64,000 bases of DNA from Pseudobowmanella zhangzhouensis (GCF_042662685.1 NZ_JBHSYO010000015.1:186001-250000), one strand, 5' to 3'; counted from the first letter of the stretch, positions 9,560 to 18,146 are shown. Translations and numbers: made by a program. Notes: a model not told the origin generated them from the letters alone.

Positions 9560-10127
9560 TTTAATCGGATTGTTTAGCGCCGCATTATTCACGCTACCGG
9601 CGTTTGCCGCCTGGCAGGTAGATAATCAACAATCCAGACTCAGCATTGTCTCAGTCAAAAATGCTGCCGTGACAGAAGTACATCACTTTCAGCGCCTCGA
9701 AGGCGGGTTGATGGACAGTGGCGAATTTAGCCTGAGTATCGACCTTGCCAGTATTAGCAGCGGCATCGAGATCCGAGACACGCGCATGCGTGAATTGCTG
9801 TTTAATGTGGCGGATTTCCCGCGCGCGGTGGTCAGTGCCAGAGTGACACCTGCTTTGTATCAATCCCTTAAAGCGGGTCAGAGTGTCGCTACCGATATCG
9901 ACTTCACCATTAATCTGCACGGTCAGGTAGGTAATATGAGCGCGGCTGTACTGGTGACTGCATTGGAAAACGGTGGCTTGCAGGTTGTGACCCAACAGCC
10001 GTTAGTGTTACGCGCCAGTGAATTCGGCCTGGATGCCGGCATTGACGCGTTGCGTGACATCGCCGGATTGAAAAACATCAATACCATGGTGCCGGTCAGT
10101 TTTCATCTGACCCTGCAACCTCAATAA
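9546..10127 (+). CDS. YceI-like periplasmic lipid-binding protein
   Basis: Exported protein of the YceI family (lipocalin-like barrel that binds polyisoprenoid lipids in known members). A signal peptide MKKTNLIGLFSAALFTLPAFA is followed by mature AWQVDNQQSRLSI. Conserved features include FSLSIDLASISSGIEIRDTRMRE and the C-terminal PVSFHLTL. The ATG at 9546 has an AGGAGG SD about ten bases upstream and overlaps cysQ by 14 bases. 193 aa. The ligand is unknown; a quinone or other isoprenoid would be an inference. Confidence 0.85.
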   Translation: MKKTNLIGLFSAALFTLPAFAAWQVDNQQSRLSIVSVKNAAVTEVHHFQRLEGGLMDSGEFSLSIDLASISSGIEIRDTRMRELLFNVADFPRAVVSARVTPALYQSLKAGQSVATDIDFTINLHGQVGNMSAAVLVTALENGGLQVVTQQPLVLRASEFGLDAGIDALRDIAGLKNINTMVPVSFHLTLQPQ

Positions 10128-10128
10128 G

Positions 10129-10581
10129 TTAACCCTGTGTCGGCTGCGATGTTTTCAGCAGCCGGCGCAGCATCCGATAATGCGCCACCGCATGGGCTGC
10201 TAACACAACCAGCGGCGCCACAAACAGCCACAACAATGCCAACAGCGTCCAGATCCCCTGTGTTGACTGGCTTGGCGTCACCCACCATTGCAACCAGCCA
10301 AACCCATTCAGCACCAAGAGTGTCAAAGCACCAATGCTGAGTAACACAAAGCGAATAAAGAATTGCATCGACAGGCCAAATGCAACCGAGGTAGTCGCCC
10401 ACAGACTGAGCATACAAAATACAAACAGCACGGCCAGTCCTGCGCCCTGCCATGGATGCCACTGTAGCGCGTCTGTCGAACTGAACAGATTAATGCCCAG
10501 CAAAACTGCAATCGCCAGCATCGGTAACCAACCAAATAAGATGGTCGCAGCAATAATCAGACTTTGTGAGGCTTTATGCAC
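10129..10581 (-). CDS. Hypothetical four-helix membrane protein
   Basis: I do not recognise the family. The 150-aa protein has four hydrophobic segments (near residues 8-30, 45-62, 65-90 and 105-130) and ends in a short basic tail (HYRMLRRLLKTSQPTQG). The GTG start has a GGAGG SD five bases upstream. It lies 21 bases downstream of the yheU gene on the same strand, so the two are probably co-transcribed, and it converges on the YceI-like gene with one base between stops. Confidence 0.65.
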   Translation of the reverse strand: MHKASQSLIIAATILFGWLPMLAIAVLLGINLFSSTDALQWHPWQGAGLAVLFVFCMLSLWATTSVAFGLSMQFFIRFVLLSIGALTLLVLNGFGWLQWWVTPSQSTQGIWTLLALLWLFVAPLVVLAAHAVAHYRMLRRLLKTSQPTQG

Positions 10582-10602
10582 CCTTCCTCCGAACAGAAAT
10601 AT

Positions 10603-10833
10603 TTATTCTTGATAATCTTTACGATACTGATCGCGGGGAATAATGTTTACCGTCTCATAATATTCTGAATAAACCAAGAGAGCTTCTCCGCGCTCTAACT
10701 GTCTTTTAACCTGCTGGACTTTTCGCTCCATGGGTACTTCGTCCTCACCGTAATCGGTGCCTTCACGCAAAATAAACGCTTCGATCAAATTGATCAGCGT
10801 CATGGCATTCACCTGGTCGATGGGGATAATCAT
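10603..10833 (-). CDS. yheU: YheU family protein
   Basis: Small cytoplasmic protein of unknown function, 76 aa. It matches E. coli YheU throughout: MIIP start, [19 protein letters not shown], a central [20 protein letters not shown] and the [10 protein letters not shown] end. In E. coli yheU adjoins yheT; here yheT lies about 1.2 kb away, with a prenyltransferase and a small membrane protein between them. Confidence 0.9.
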   Translation of the reverse strand: MIIPIDQVNAMTLINLIEAFILREGTDYGEDEVPMERKVQQVKRQLERGEALLVYSEYYETVNIIPRDQYRKDYQE

Positions 10834-10869
10834 AGGTCACATCACACTGCTAAACCGGGACGTTATTTT

Positions 10870-11766
10870 ATGCTTAAAGCGCTATTGGGTGTTATACGTG
10901 TGCCGTTTTTATTACTGGCACCCTTGTGTGTTTTTGCCGGTTCGGCGTTGGCATTACACGAACAGGGGGCATTCAATGGGTTGGTCTTTAGCTTGTGCAT
11001 TGTCATCGCGTTAACTGCCCACAGTGCCGTGAATGCGCTGAATGAATGGCATGATTTCAAAACAGGTCTGGATAGCCTGACCACGCGCACGCCGTTTAAT
11101 GGTGGCAGCGGTACATTGCAGGCTCATCCGCACTTTGCCCCGATAGCATTGTTCATTGGCATCATAATGTTGCTGATTTGCATGGCGGCGGGCATCTGGC
11201 TCAGCATGCTTACCTCCCCCTGGTTACTGCTGGCAGGCCTGGTTGGGCTCCTGATTGTTACCGCCTATACGCCAATCATCACCCGCCATCCGCTGTTATG
11301 TCTGATCGCGCCAGGGCTGGGCTTTGCGGCCTTGATCATGGGTGGCAGTTATGTGGTGATGGGTGGCCACATCAACCTGTCGCTGCTGCTACTGGTACTG
11401 GCCAGCGCGATGCTACTTAATAACCTGTTATTGGTTAATCAGTTCCCGGATATTACCGCAGATGCCCACAGCGGACGGCGAACTTTGCCGATTGTGTTTG
11501 ACCAACATGTGAGTCGACAAGTGGTTCTGGCGCAATTTATTACCAGCTCGCTGCTGCTTGGGCTTTTGGCATGGCATATGGCCAATTGGGCTTTGCTATT
11601 GGCCGCCGCGTTACCCTTGCTGGGAATTCACATTTTTCGGGGTATTGGCGCGTCTGCGCAGGCTGACCCATCGGCCATGCTCAATGCTCAGAGATTAACT
11701 GTTCTGGTTAATTTAGTTACGCCTGCGCTGATCTCTTTGCTATTATCCGCGCCCTTTTGGTTTTAA
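10870..11766 (+). CDS. UbiA-superfamily prenyltransferase of unknown substrate
   Basis: Integral-membrane prenyltransferase of the UbiA/MenA superfamily, 298 aa with about eight to nine hydrophobic helices. The first Asp-rich site is NALNEWHDFKTGLD and the second is NQFPDITADAHSGRRTLP, which resemble MenA-like enzymes more than UbiA or CyoE, both of which are encoded elsewhere in this window. Nothing nearby belongs to menaquinone synthesis, so the acceptor is not identified. The next gene follows after 16 bases on the same strand. Confidence 0.8.
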   Translation: MLKALLGVIRVPFLLLAPLCVFAGSALALHEQGAFNGLVFSLCIVIALTAHSAVNALNEWHDFKTGLDSLTTRTPFNGGSGTLQAHPHFAPIALFIGIIMLLICMAAGIWLSMLTSPWLLLAGLVGLLIVTAYTPIITRHPLLCLIAPGLGFAALIMGGSYVVMGGHINLSLLLLVLASAMLLNNLLLVNQFPDITADAHSGRRTLPIVFDQHVSRQVVLAQFITSSLLLGLLAWHMANWALLLAAALPLLGIHIFRGIGASAQADPSAMLNAQRLTVLVNLVTPALISLLLSAPFWF

Positions 11767-11782
11767 TAAGCAAGGTTACCCT

Positions 11783-12043
11783 ATGCATTTTGCGTGGCAC
11801 GACCTGGTCGGCAATATTGGTGTCGGCCTGATTGTATTGAGTTATTTTTTAATTCAGGCGGGGAAAATGGACAGTAAAAAGCTGCCCTATTCACTGACTA
11901 ACCTGACCGGCGCGATCCTGTTACTGATCTCGTTGTACTACAACTTTAATCTGGCGTCTGTGGTGATTGAGTGTTTCTGGATCGCGATTAGCCTGTACGG
12001 CATCGTGCGTTACGTTATCGAGCGCCGCCAGACAAATTCGTAA
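11783..12043 (+). CDS. CBU_0592-like small membrane protein
   Basis: 86-aa protein with three hydrophobic segments (GNIGVGLIVLSYFLIQAG, LTNLTGAILLLISLYYNF, ASVVIECFWIAISLYGIV). The pattern matches the CBU_0592-like family, whose function is unknown. It follows the prenyltransferase closely and is probably in the same transcript. Its 3' end overlaps the convergent yheT by 29 bases. Confidence 0.75.
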   Translation: MHFAWHDLVGNIGVGLIVLSYFLIQAGKMDSKKLPYSLTNLTGAILLLISLYYNFNLASVVIECFWIAISLYGIVRYVIERRQTNS

Positions 12044-13031
12044 AGCGATTTACAAACTGCAACACCCGCTCATGGGTCCAGATACGCGGACGCCATGGGC
12101 TGCCCTGCATAAAGCCCACATGCCCGCCTTTTTTGCTCAGTTCCAATCTGACGGCGCCAGATAATTCACTGCTATCCGGTACGATGTTTGCTGTCATAAA
12201 CGGATCATCTTCCGCATGCAAAATCAGCGTGGGCGTCTCGATTGCCGTTGTGAACGCACTGGCACTGCACTTCAGGTAATAATCTTTGGCATCGCTAAAG
12301 CCATGCAGGGGCGCGGTGATCAACTCATCAAATTCCGCGAATGAGCCGATCTGCTCTACATCCCGACTGCCAACTTTTAGCCAGGGTCGAAAATCGATGC
12401 GCGTCATTTTATCGCGCACCTTATTCACCATGCTTTTCAGCAGATACTTCTGGTAATTATTTGAGAAACCACGGCTAATCGCCGAGGCGCATTCCTGCAA
12501 ACGGAATGGTGGGGAAATCGCTACAGCCGCCTTTAGCCAGTGCTGTGCCGGCTGCTCACCCAATAGTTTGAGCAACATATTGGCACCTAGCGAAAAGCCG
12601 ACGCCGACTTTGGTCACATCCGGAAAGCGCTGTTGCAACCAGTTCAGGAAGAAGATTGCATCGCCGGTATCACCCGAATGATACGCCCGGGCTAACCGGT
12701 TGTTGCCGTTGCCGCAACCGCGGAAATGCATCAATACGGCGTGCCAGCCATTTTTGGCCAGTACCGCCAGCATATCATGGGCGTAATGGGAGCGTGCTGA
12801 CCCTTCCAGGCCGTGAAACAACACCGCGATGCCCTTTTTATTGACCGGCTCCGGTGCCCAGCTGACATCGACGAAATCGCCATCCGGCAATTCCAGTCGC
12901 TGCCAGGTCAGCGATAAGGGCAAGCGCCGTTGGAAAAAACGCGGCCAGATCGTCTGCACATGGCGGTTACGAGCCCACCATGCTGGCTTAAATTCACTCT
13001 GGACGATACTTCCCTGTGGACGACTTTTCAC
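12015..13031 (-). CDS. yheT: Alpha/beta hydrolase YheT
   Basis: Putative hydrolase of the YheT/ABHD family. Core similarity to E. coli YheT is strong: NRHVQTIWPRFF, WQRLELPDGDFVDV, HGLEGSARSHYAH and HFRGCGNGNNR. The catalytic triad can be read as Ser in GFSLGAN, Asp in HAEDDPFM and His in KGGHVGFM. The start is uncertain: the frame is open to a TTG at 13091, but the GTG at 13031 gives 338 aa, the E. coli length. Neither has a convincing SD. Confidence 0.85.
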   Translation of the reverse strand: MKSRPQGSIVQSEFKPAWWARNRHVQTIWPRFFQRRLPLSLTWQRLELPDGDFVDVSWAPEPVNKKGIAVLFHGLEGSARSHYAHDMLAVLAKNGWHAVLMHFRGCGNGNNRLARAYHSGDTGDAIFFLNWLQQRFPDVTKVGVGFSLGANMLLKLLGEQPAQHWLKAAVAISPPFRLQECASAISRGFSNNYQKYLLKSMVNKVRDKMTRIDFRPWLKVGSRDVEQIGSFAEFDELITAPLHGFSDAKDYYLKCSASAFTTAIETPTLILHAEDDPFMTANIVPDSSELSGAVRLELSKKGGHVGFMQGSPWRPRIWTHERVLQFVNRFTNLSGGAR

Positions 13032-13115
13032 ACTGACTGGATACTGACTTTGCCTTACGCAAATTTGACAATATATCCACGCGCAACTCAAGTCACGACA
13101 AAAGATATTTCGCCG

Positions 13116-13241
13116 TTACTGGTCTTTTTCAAACGGGTGGTGCAAAAACATATACAGGTAATAGCCACACAGACCGATCACCACAGCCAATCCCAGCAGT
13201 GAACCCCATACAATTGGATCATTAAGTAACATTTGTAACAT
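13116..13241 (-). CDS. 41-aa single-span membrane protein, DUF3149-like
   Basis: A short gene upstream of yheT, on the same strand. Translation reads MLQMLLNDPIVWGS, then a hydrophobic helix LLGLAVVIGLCGYYLYMFL, then HHPFEKDQ and TAA. A very strong SD (GAGGAGG) sits seven bases before the ATG, which makes expression credible. The N-terminal LL-NDP followed by one membrane helix and a short polar tail matches the DUF3149 family of small gammaproteobacterial membrane proteins, whose role is unknown. Confidence 0.72.
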   Translation of the reverse strand: MLQMLLNDPIVWGSLLGLAVVIGLCGYYLYMFLHHPFEKDQ

Positions 13242-13295
13242 GACTGATTCCTCCTCATCGGATATGCCATCAGTCTAGTCACAGGCAGGGTCGAA

Positions 13296-13354
13296 AATAC
13301 TGACCCCGATCAAGCTTTGCCGGCGCACCGCGCACAAAAACTGACCGAGATCAA
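13296..13354. repeat. Pair of 18-bp near-identical direct repeats, 41 bp apart
   Basis: 13296-13313 and 13337-13354 match at 15 of 18 positions (core ACTGACC..GATCAA). They sit between the stop of the TIGR02444-family gene and the DUF3149-like gene, starting about 55 bases upstream of the latter's start codon. The spacing is close to four helical turns, as expected for two sites bound on one face of DNA, but no regulator can be named. Confidence 0.45.
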
Positions 13355-13355
13355 T

Positions 13356-13808
13356 TTATTCGCAATATTCTAAAGTACTCAGTAATTCAGCGTGGACTTT
13401 GCTCAGAATAATCTTCTGCGCCTGTACATAGGCGGGCAGGTTATCCCCCACCAACGTTTCCCATTCACTCTCAGCTAATGCTGCAATCAGCGCGGCCTGA
13501 TGCTGCTTTTCCGCATCCAATTCAGCGGCCAGTGCCATCTGGTACGCTGACGAAGTTTTATCGGTCAATTGACGGCGGAATGCCCTTAACCGCTCTACCC
13601 GCTGTGCCGCATCCTTGCTTTGATTGAGTAAGACCAGCCACTGGCCGGAGGTCAACGCAAGCTGCTGTTGGTTGAGCCACATTGCCAACAGCAAAACATT
13701 CACGTTTGCACCGGCTTCATCCTGCAGTTGCAGTAAGCTTGCCTTATTCGCTGGATAGACTCGCAGGCTGAATGCCCAAAAATCACTGGCCTGCAAACTG
13801 ACTGGCAA
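13356..13808 (-). CDS. TIGR02444 family (DUF2390) protein
   Basis: 150-aa mainly helical cytoplasmic protein. The N-terminal FWAFSLRVY, the NVNVLLLAMWL segment and the RAFRRQL motif are typical of the TIGR02444/DUF2390 family, which has no known function. It commonly follows the ABC-F gene yheS in marine gammaproteobacteria. Here its first 26 bases overlap the end of yheS, so translation is likely coupled. Confidence 0.85.
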   Translation of the reverse strand: MPVSLQASDFWAFSLRVYPANKASLLQLQDEAGANVNVLLLAMWLNQQQLALTSGQWLVLLNQSKDAAQRVERLRAFRRQLTDKTSSAYQMALAAELDAEKQHQAALIAALAESEWETLVGDNLPAYVQAQKIILSKVHAELLSTLEYCE

Positions 13809-15702
13809 ACGCCTGCTCCTGTTGCTCCTGCTCTTCCAGTAAGGTCATCCACTCCATTTCCACCTCTTCCAGACTGGGTTTGAGCTCTCCCTCGCGGCGC
13901 AATAACTCGGTCAGGCGAGTTTTTTGCTCTGCGGTGTATATGTCCGGGTCTGCCAACTGAGTAGCGATGTTATCCAGATCGGCTTGCAGCGTCTGCATCT
14001 GCGCTTCGAGCTTTTGCAGCTGTTTTTTCAACGGCGCCATTTTCTGACGGAACTCCGCCTCCAGACGCTTCTGCTGTTTCCTGTCTACTGCAGGCGCAGA
14101 TGTTTTGGGTGAAGCTGACTGCGCAGCCTGTTGCCCCTGAGTGAGCAAAAACTGTCGATAATCGTTCAAGTCTCCGTCAAACTGGCTGACCTGACCATCA
14201 TGTACCAGATAAAACTCATCACACACCGACTCCAGCAAAAAGCGGTCGTGGGACACCAGCACCATGGCGCCGGTAAATGACTGTAACGCCAGATTCAACG
14301 CCTGACGCATATCTAAATCCAGGTGGTTGGTCGGTTCATCCAACAACAGCAGGTTAGGTTTTTGGTAGACCAACAGAGCCAGCACCAGACGCGCCTTTTC
14401 GCCTCCTGAAAACGGAGCTACCGGGCTCAATGCCGCATCGCCATGAAAGGCAAAGCCGCCGAGAAAATCCCGCAATTGCTGCTCGGTCGCCTGCTTATCT
14501 AATCGCTGTAAATGCCTTAACGGCGAATCTTCCGGGCGCAAATACTCAAGCTGGTGCTGCGCAAAGTAACCAATCTTAAGGCCCGCAGAAGTTTGGTACT
14601 GCCCATTGAGAGGCTGAATTTCCTCAGCGAGCAATTTGATCAGAGTCGACTTACCGGCACCGTTACGCCCCAATAAGCCAATCCGCGAACCCGGCACCAG
14701 ATTCAATTTTAATGACTCCAGTATCACTTTTTCGCCGTAGCCCGCCTGTACCTTCTCCATGGTCACCAGCGGATTAGGTAAACGCGAGGGCTCGGCAAAC
14801 TCAAAGGAAAACGGCGAGTCTTCCTGTACCGGCAACAACTCGGCCATACGCTCTAATTGTTTGATGCGACTCTGCGCCTGACGGGCTTTGGACGCCTTGG
14901 CGCGAAAACGATCGATAAATTTTTGCAGGTGGGCGGCTTTTTCCTGCTGCCGGTCAAAGGCGATCTGCTGCTGCCTCAGCCGCTCGCTACGCTGACGTAA
15001 ATAGGCGGTATAGCCACCTGTGTAGCTGAACAGTGTCTGCTGCTCAATGCTCAGAATATGTTGCACGGTGGCATCCAGAAATGCCTTATCGTGAGAAATA
15101 AGAATTAATGTGCCTTTATATTTTTGCAGCCAGCGTTCCAACCAGATTACCGCATCCAAATCCAGGTGGTTGGTGGGTTCGTCCAGCAATAACAAATCAG
15201 ACGGGCAGATCAGTGCCTGCGCCAGATTAAGCCGCATCCGCCAGCCCCCGGAGAAGGCACGTACCGCATGTTGCATCTGCGCTTCACTAAATCCCAGACC
15301 GGCCAGAATATTGGCAGCACGACTTTGCACATCGTACGCGCCAGCATCGTCCAATTGTTGATGAATCAGCGCGATCTTCTCACCATCATGGGCGTGCTCT
15401 GCCTGCTGTAATTGTGCCTGCAGGCTGCGCAGGCGCTTGTCACCGTCGAGCACATAATCCAGCGCACTGGCGTCGGACGCCGGGGTTTCCTGGGCCACGG
15501 TGGCTATTTGCCAAACGGACGGCATCAGACATTCACCGGCGTCGACATGTAACTGACCTTGCAGCAAGGCGAATAAACTAGACTTACCCGCTCCATTGGC
15601 ACCGATCAGACCCACTTTATGGCCAGGATAAATTTGTGCGCTGGCGTCATTGAGTAACACCTTAAGGCCGCGTAACAGTTGTATTTGTTTTATTTGGATC
15701 AT
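13783..15702 (-). CDS. yheS: ABC-F family ATPase YheS
   Basis: Soluble tandem ABC ATPase of the ABC-F class, members of which act on the ribosome. Two nucleotide-binding domains are complete: Walker A GANGAGKSS and GRNGAGKST; signatures SGGWRMRLNLAQAL and SGGEKARL; Walker B LLLLDEPTNHLDLD twice. A linker of charged helices joins them (KAAHLQKFIDRFRAKASKA), and a C-terminal coiled-coil extension follows. The start MIQIKQIQLLRG matches the E. coli N-terminus (MIVFSSLQIRRG), giving 639 aa against 637; the frame is open 11 codons further upstream. Confidence 0.95.
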   Translation of the reverse strand: MIQIKQIQLLRGLKVLLNDASAQIYPGHKVGLIGANGAGKSSLFALLQGQLHVDAGECLMPSVWQIATVAQETPASDASALDYVLDGDKRLRSLQAQLQQAEHAHDGEKIALIHQQLDDAGAYDVQSRAANILAGLGFSEAQMQHAVRAFSGGWRMRLNLAQALICPSDLLLLDEPTNHLDLDAVIWLERWLQKYKGTLILISHDKAFLDATVQHILSIEQQTLFSYTGGYTAYLRQRSERLRQQQIAFDRQQEKAAHLQKFIDRFRAKASKARQAQSRIKQLERMAELLPVQEDSPFSFEFAEPSRLPNPLVTMEKVQAGYGEKVILESLKLNLVPGSRIGLLGRNGAGKSTLIKLLAEEIQPLNGQYQTSAGLKIGYFAQHQLEYLRPEDSPLRHLQRLDKQATEQQLRDFLGGFAFHGDAALSPVAPFSGGEKARLVLALLVYQKPNLLLLDEPTNHLDLDMRQALNLALQSFTGAMVLVSHDRFLLESVCDEFYLVHDGQVSQFDGDLNDYRQFLLTQGQQAAQSASPKTSAPAVDRKQQKRLEAEFRQKMAPLKKQLQKLEAQMQTLQADLDNIATQLADPDIYTAEQKTRLTELLRREGELKPSLEEVEMEWMTLLEEQEQQEQAFASQFAGQ

Positions 15703-15818
15703 GCCGTCTGTGCTACCGAAAATGCCTGTTAGCAATCGAAATGGACGCGAAGCGCGTATAGAAACGCGCTATTATAGCGACTTTCTTCAACATCGCAGCA
15801 GACTGAGCAAGATTCCCT

Positions 15819-16025
15819 ATGACTGCCCGTATAAAAAAACGTTTTATTGCCGGCGCGCGCTGTCCGGCCTGCCAGCAACTGGATTCGCTGGTGATTTATA
15901 TCGAGAACAATGTCGAGAAAATGGAATGTGTTAAGTGTGGGCATCACGAAACCCACGCTGAACAAAAGGTCAAACAAGCCAGTCGCCAGCAGGAAAGCGT
16001 GATTGGCGTGTTTAAACCAGAATAA
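15819..16025 (+). CDS. yheV: YheV family zinc-ribbon protein
   Basis: 68-aa protein with two CxxC pairs (CPAC and CVKC) forming a likely zinc ribbon. RKRFIAGA-CPAC and the end VIGVFKPE match E. coli YheV. Function unknown; in E. coli it also lies near slyX and fkpA. It is divergent from yheS and convergent with slyX (two bases between stops). Confidence 0.9.
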   Translation: MTARIKKRFIAGARCPACQQLDSLVIYIENNVEKMECVKCGHHETHAEQKVKQASRQQESVIGVFKPE

Positions 16026-16027
16026 AA

Positions 16028-16237
16028 TTAATAATGCGGCGGCGGGGTTTCTTCTGCCATGCTGGCGATATTTGACACCTGCTGTTGCTGCATCTTTTCG
16101 GTTAAAAAGCGGATTTGAAACTGCATCTTATCCAGTTGCGATTGCTGATCGGTCAATGCCTGGTTTAGTTCATCGACAGTCGCTTCTAAAAATGCCAGTT
16201 TGGTTTCCAGCGCTTCAATATATTCGGGCGTACTCAC
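16028..16237 (-). CDS. slyX: SlyX protein
   Basis: Small coiled-coil protein of unknown function, 69 aa. Heptad-like pattern through IEALETKLAFLEATVDELNQ, then the family's PPPHY C-terminus, exactly as in other SlyX proteins. It lies three bases after the WD40 lipoprotein gene on the same strand and near fkpA, as in enterobacteria. Confidence 0.93.
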   Translation of the reverse strand: MSTPEYIEALETKLAFLEATVDELNQALTDQQSQLDKMQFQIRFLTEKMQQQQVSNIASMAEETPPPHY

Positions 16238-16240
16238 GGA

Positions 16241-17215
16241 TTAATCCTCTAACGACCAGACTTCTGCCAGGCCACTACTACTCTCGGAAATGATGCGCTG
16301 ATTATCCATAAATCCAACCGCATACACCACCGCGCTTTGCGGTGCCGGACCGTCTTTTGGCTTAACTTCCCACTCTTTCAGTAAGGTACCATCCTCAACA
16401 CGCCATAAACTCACCCGCCGGGTTGGTGATCCGGTTAACAGGTATTGGCCATCGGGAGAAAACACCGCATCGCTAAAAATCTTCTGCCGCTCGATATAGC
16501 GCAACTCGCTAATTTCCTCACCAGTTTGTACATTCCAGATACGCGCACCTTTGCGGCTGTCCGCAGTAAAGGCATAACGACCACGTGGGTCCAATGCCAC
16601 TTTGGTCACCCGACTGGAATGATTAAACGCATGAATCACCTGACCGGTTTGGGTGTCCCACAAATAGACGGTGTAATCGTTACCACCACTGAGTGCATAG
16701 CGTCCATTGGGCGACAAATCGAGACTATTGACTTTTTCTGTGTGGCCAAGAAATTCCAGACGTCGCCCGGTGCGGGGCTCGAAGAACATCACTTTGCCGT
16801 TAGCACGCCCGACCAGTACGGCACGACCATTATTGCTTACCGCGATATCACGAATACTCGCTTCATCGATTCGCCACAATCCCTCCGGCTCACCGGACTG
16901 CAGGCTCCAAAGCGCAAAGGATTCCATATCTGCGGTAACCGCATACTGCTTATCGAAACTCAGCCTAACCAAGCCGACCACATTGGGATCATCACCCTGC
17001 ATCGCCCAGTTGAAACGTTCTGTATTAGTCGCCAAATCCCAGATTTTGATGCCATTATTCAGGCCGGATATGATGGCCAGCGTGCCATCATCGCTGATAT
17101 CTGCGGCTAAGGCGCCCTCTTCGCTATGCACATTGCGACTGAGCGGAACTTTTTCCGCCACTGTGCACCCAAGCAAGGTTGCGCTAAGAAGACACAGTAA
17201 GTAAAACCCTCGCAT
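16241..17215 (-). CDS. WD40-repeat lipoprotein
   Basis: Predicted lipoprotein with a beta-propeller, 324 aa. The signal peptide MRGFYLLCLLSATLLGC has a clear lipobox (LLGC). At least five WD-type repeats are visible, with the ends IKIWD, FALWS, VYLWD, ARIWN, VSLWR and AEVWS spaced about 40 residues apart. The start at 17215 is chosen because it begins the signal peptide; the frame is open 14 codons upstream. Substrate or partner unknown. It is divergent from fkpA (about 108 bases) and precedes slyX. Confidence 0.85.
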   Translation of the reverse strand: MRGFYLLCLLSATLLGCTVAEKVPLSRNVHSEEGALAADISDDGTLAIISGLNNGIKIWDLATNTERFNWAMQGDDPNVVGLVRLSFDKQYAVTADMESFALWSLQSGEPEGLWRIDEASIRDIAVSNNGRAVLVGRANGKVMFFEPRTGRRLEFLGHTEKVNSLDLSPNGRYALSGGNDYTVYLWDTQTGQVIHAFNHSSRVTKVALDPRGRYAFTADSRKGARIWNVQTGEEISELRYIERQKIFSDAVFSPDGQYLLTGSPTRRVSLWRVEDGTLLKEWEVKPKDGPAPQSAVVYAVGFMDNQRIISESSSGLAEVWSLED

Positions 17216-17323
17216 CGTTGGTTTCCCTTTTGTTCTGGTACAGTTAGTATACGTCAAATCTTCCCGTGTTTAGCTCGTGTATTTTTATCGAAGCTATTGA
17301 TTTAACAAAAATTTGGAGCATTT

Positions 17324-18097
17324 ATGAAACACCTTAAAGCCACCCTGTTGCTGGCCTCTGCGATGGGCCTGGTGGCCTGTCAACCGGCAGCCGATTCCAA
17401 CACTACTCAAGCAAACGCTGCCAGCAGTGAGCAAACGGTTGTTACCGATCAAAACGCCTACGCGCTGGGCGTCTCTATTGGCTCTGTGATTAACAATGCC
17501 CATGGAAAATATGCCAATGCCAATATCCAGCTGGATAAAACTCAGATTCTGGCCGGCATCAGTGACATTCTGAACAGCAAAGCCACATTAACGCTGGACG
17601 AGGCCAATGGCCTGTTACGGGAAATGGAATTGCTGGCTAAGCAAAACCTGGTGGAAATCAACGCCAAAAAGTCAGAAGCCAATATTGCAGCTGGTCAGGC
17701 GTTTTTAGCTGAAAACGGCGCACGCCCGGAAGTAACCACCACAGAATCTGGCCTGCAATATGAAGTCCTGGTAGCAGGTGACGGCGCTATGCCAACTGCC
17801 GCGGATACGGTCACTGTGCATTACCGTGGTACCACTATCGATGGTACGGAATTTGATTCCTCATACAGCCGCAACGAGCCAACGTCGTTCCCGCTTAACC
17901 GCGTAATCAAAGGCTGGACCGAAGGCCTGCAATTGATGAATGTTGGTTCCAAATACCGCTTCGTGATTCCAAGCGAGCTGGCTTATGGTGAGCGCCAAAT
18001 GGGTGATGACATCTCGCCAAACAGCACCTTGGTATTTGAAGTAGAATTATTGGACATTACGTCAGCTGAAAAACCAGCAGAAGAAGCACAACAATAA
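17324..18097 (+). CDS. fkpA: FKBP-type peptidyl-prolyl isomerase FkpA (lipoprotein form)
   Basis: Periplasmic folding catalyst and chaperone, 257 aa. MKHLKATLLLASAMGLVAC is a lipoprotein signal, so unlike soluble E. coli FkpA this copy is probably membrane-anchored. The N-terminal dimerisation helices (YALGVSIGSVI ... AGISDIL) are followed by a complete FKBP domain (TVTVHYRGTTIDGTEFDSS, FPLNRVIKGWTEGLQLM, YRFVIPSELAYGE). A strong terminator follows at 18122. Slow-growth SlyX on the other strand is its usual neighbour. Confidence 0.94.
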   Translation: MKHLKATLLLASAMGLVACQPAADSNTTQANAASSEQTVVTDQNAYALGVSIGSVINNAHGKYANANIQLDKTQILAGISDILNSKATLTLDEANGLLREMELLAKQNLVEINAKKSEANIAAGQAFLAENGARPEVTTTESGLQYEVLVAGDGAMPTAADTVTVHYRGTTIDGTEFDSSYSRNEPTSFPLNRVIKGWTEGLQLMNVGSKYRFVIPSELAYGERQMGDDISPNSTLVFEVELLDITSAEKPAEEAQQ

Positions 18098-18121
18098 TTT
18101 GTTAGCTAGCCAATAAGAGAA

Positions 18122-18146
18122 AGCCGGGCAATGCCCGGCTTTTTTC
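18122..18146 (+). terminator. Rho-independent terminator of fkpA
   Basis: Perfect 8-bp GC-rich stem (AGCCGGGC / GCCCGGCT) with a 3-base loop (AAT), followed by a run of T. It starts 25 bases after the fkpA stop. Confidence 0.92.

Noticed and set aside
16445..17110. 221-codon plus-strand frame inside the WD40 lipoprotein gene
   Set aside because: Long because of the repeat's codon pattern; no SD or recognisable domain, and the minus-strand gene has a signal peptide and WD repeats.
17216..17323. Sigma-E promoter upstream of fkpA, as in E. coli
   Set aside because: No GGAACTT with a properly spaced TCTAA-type -10 could be found in the gap.
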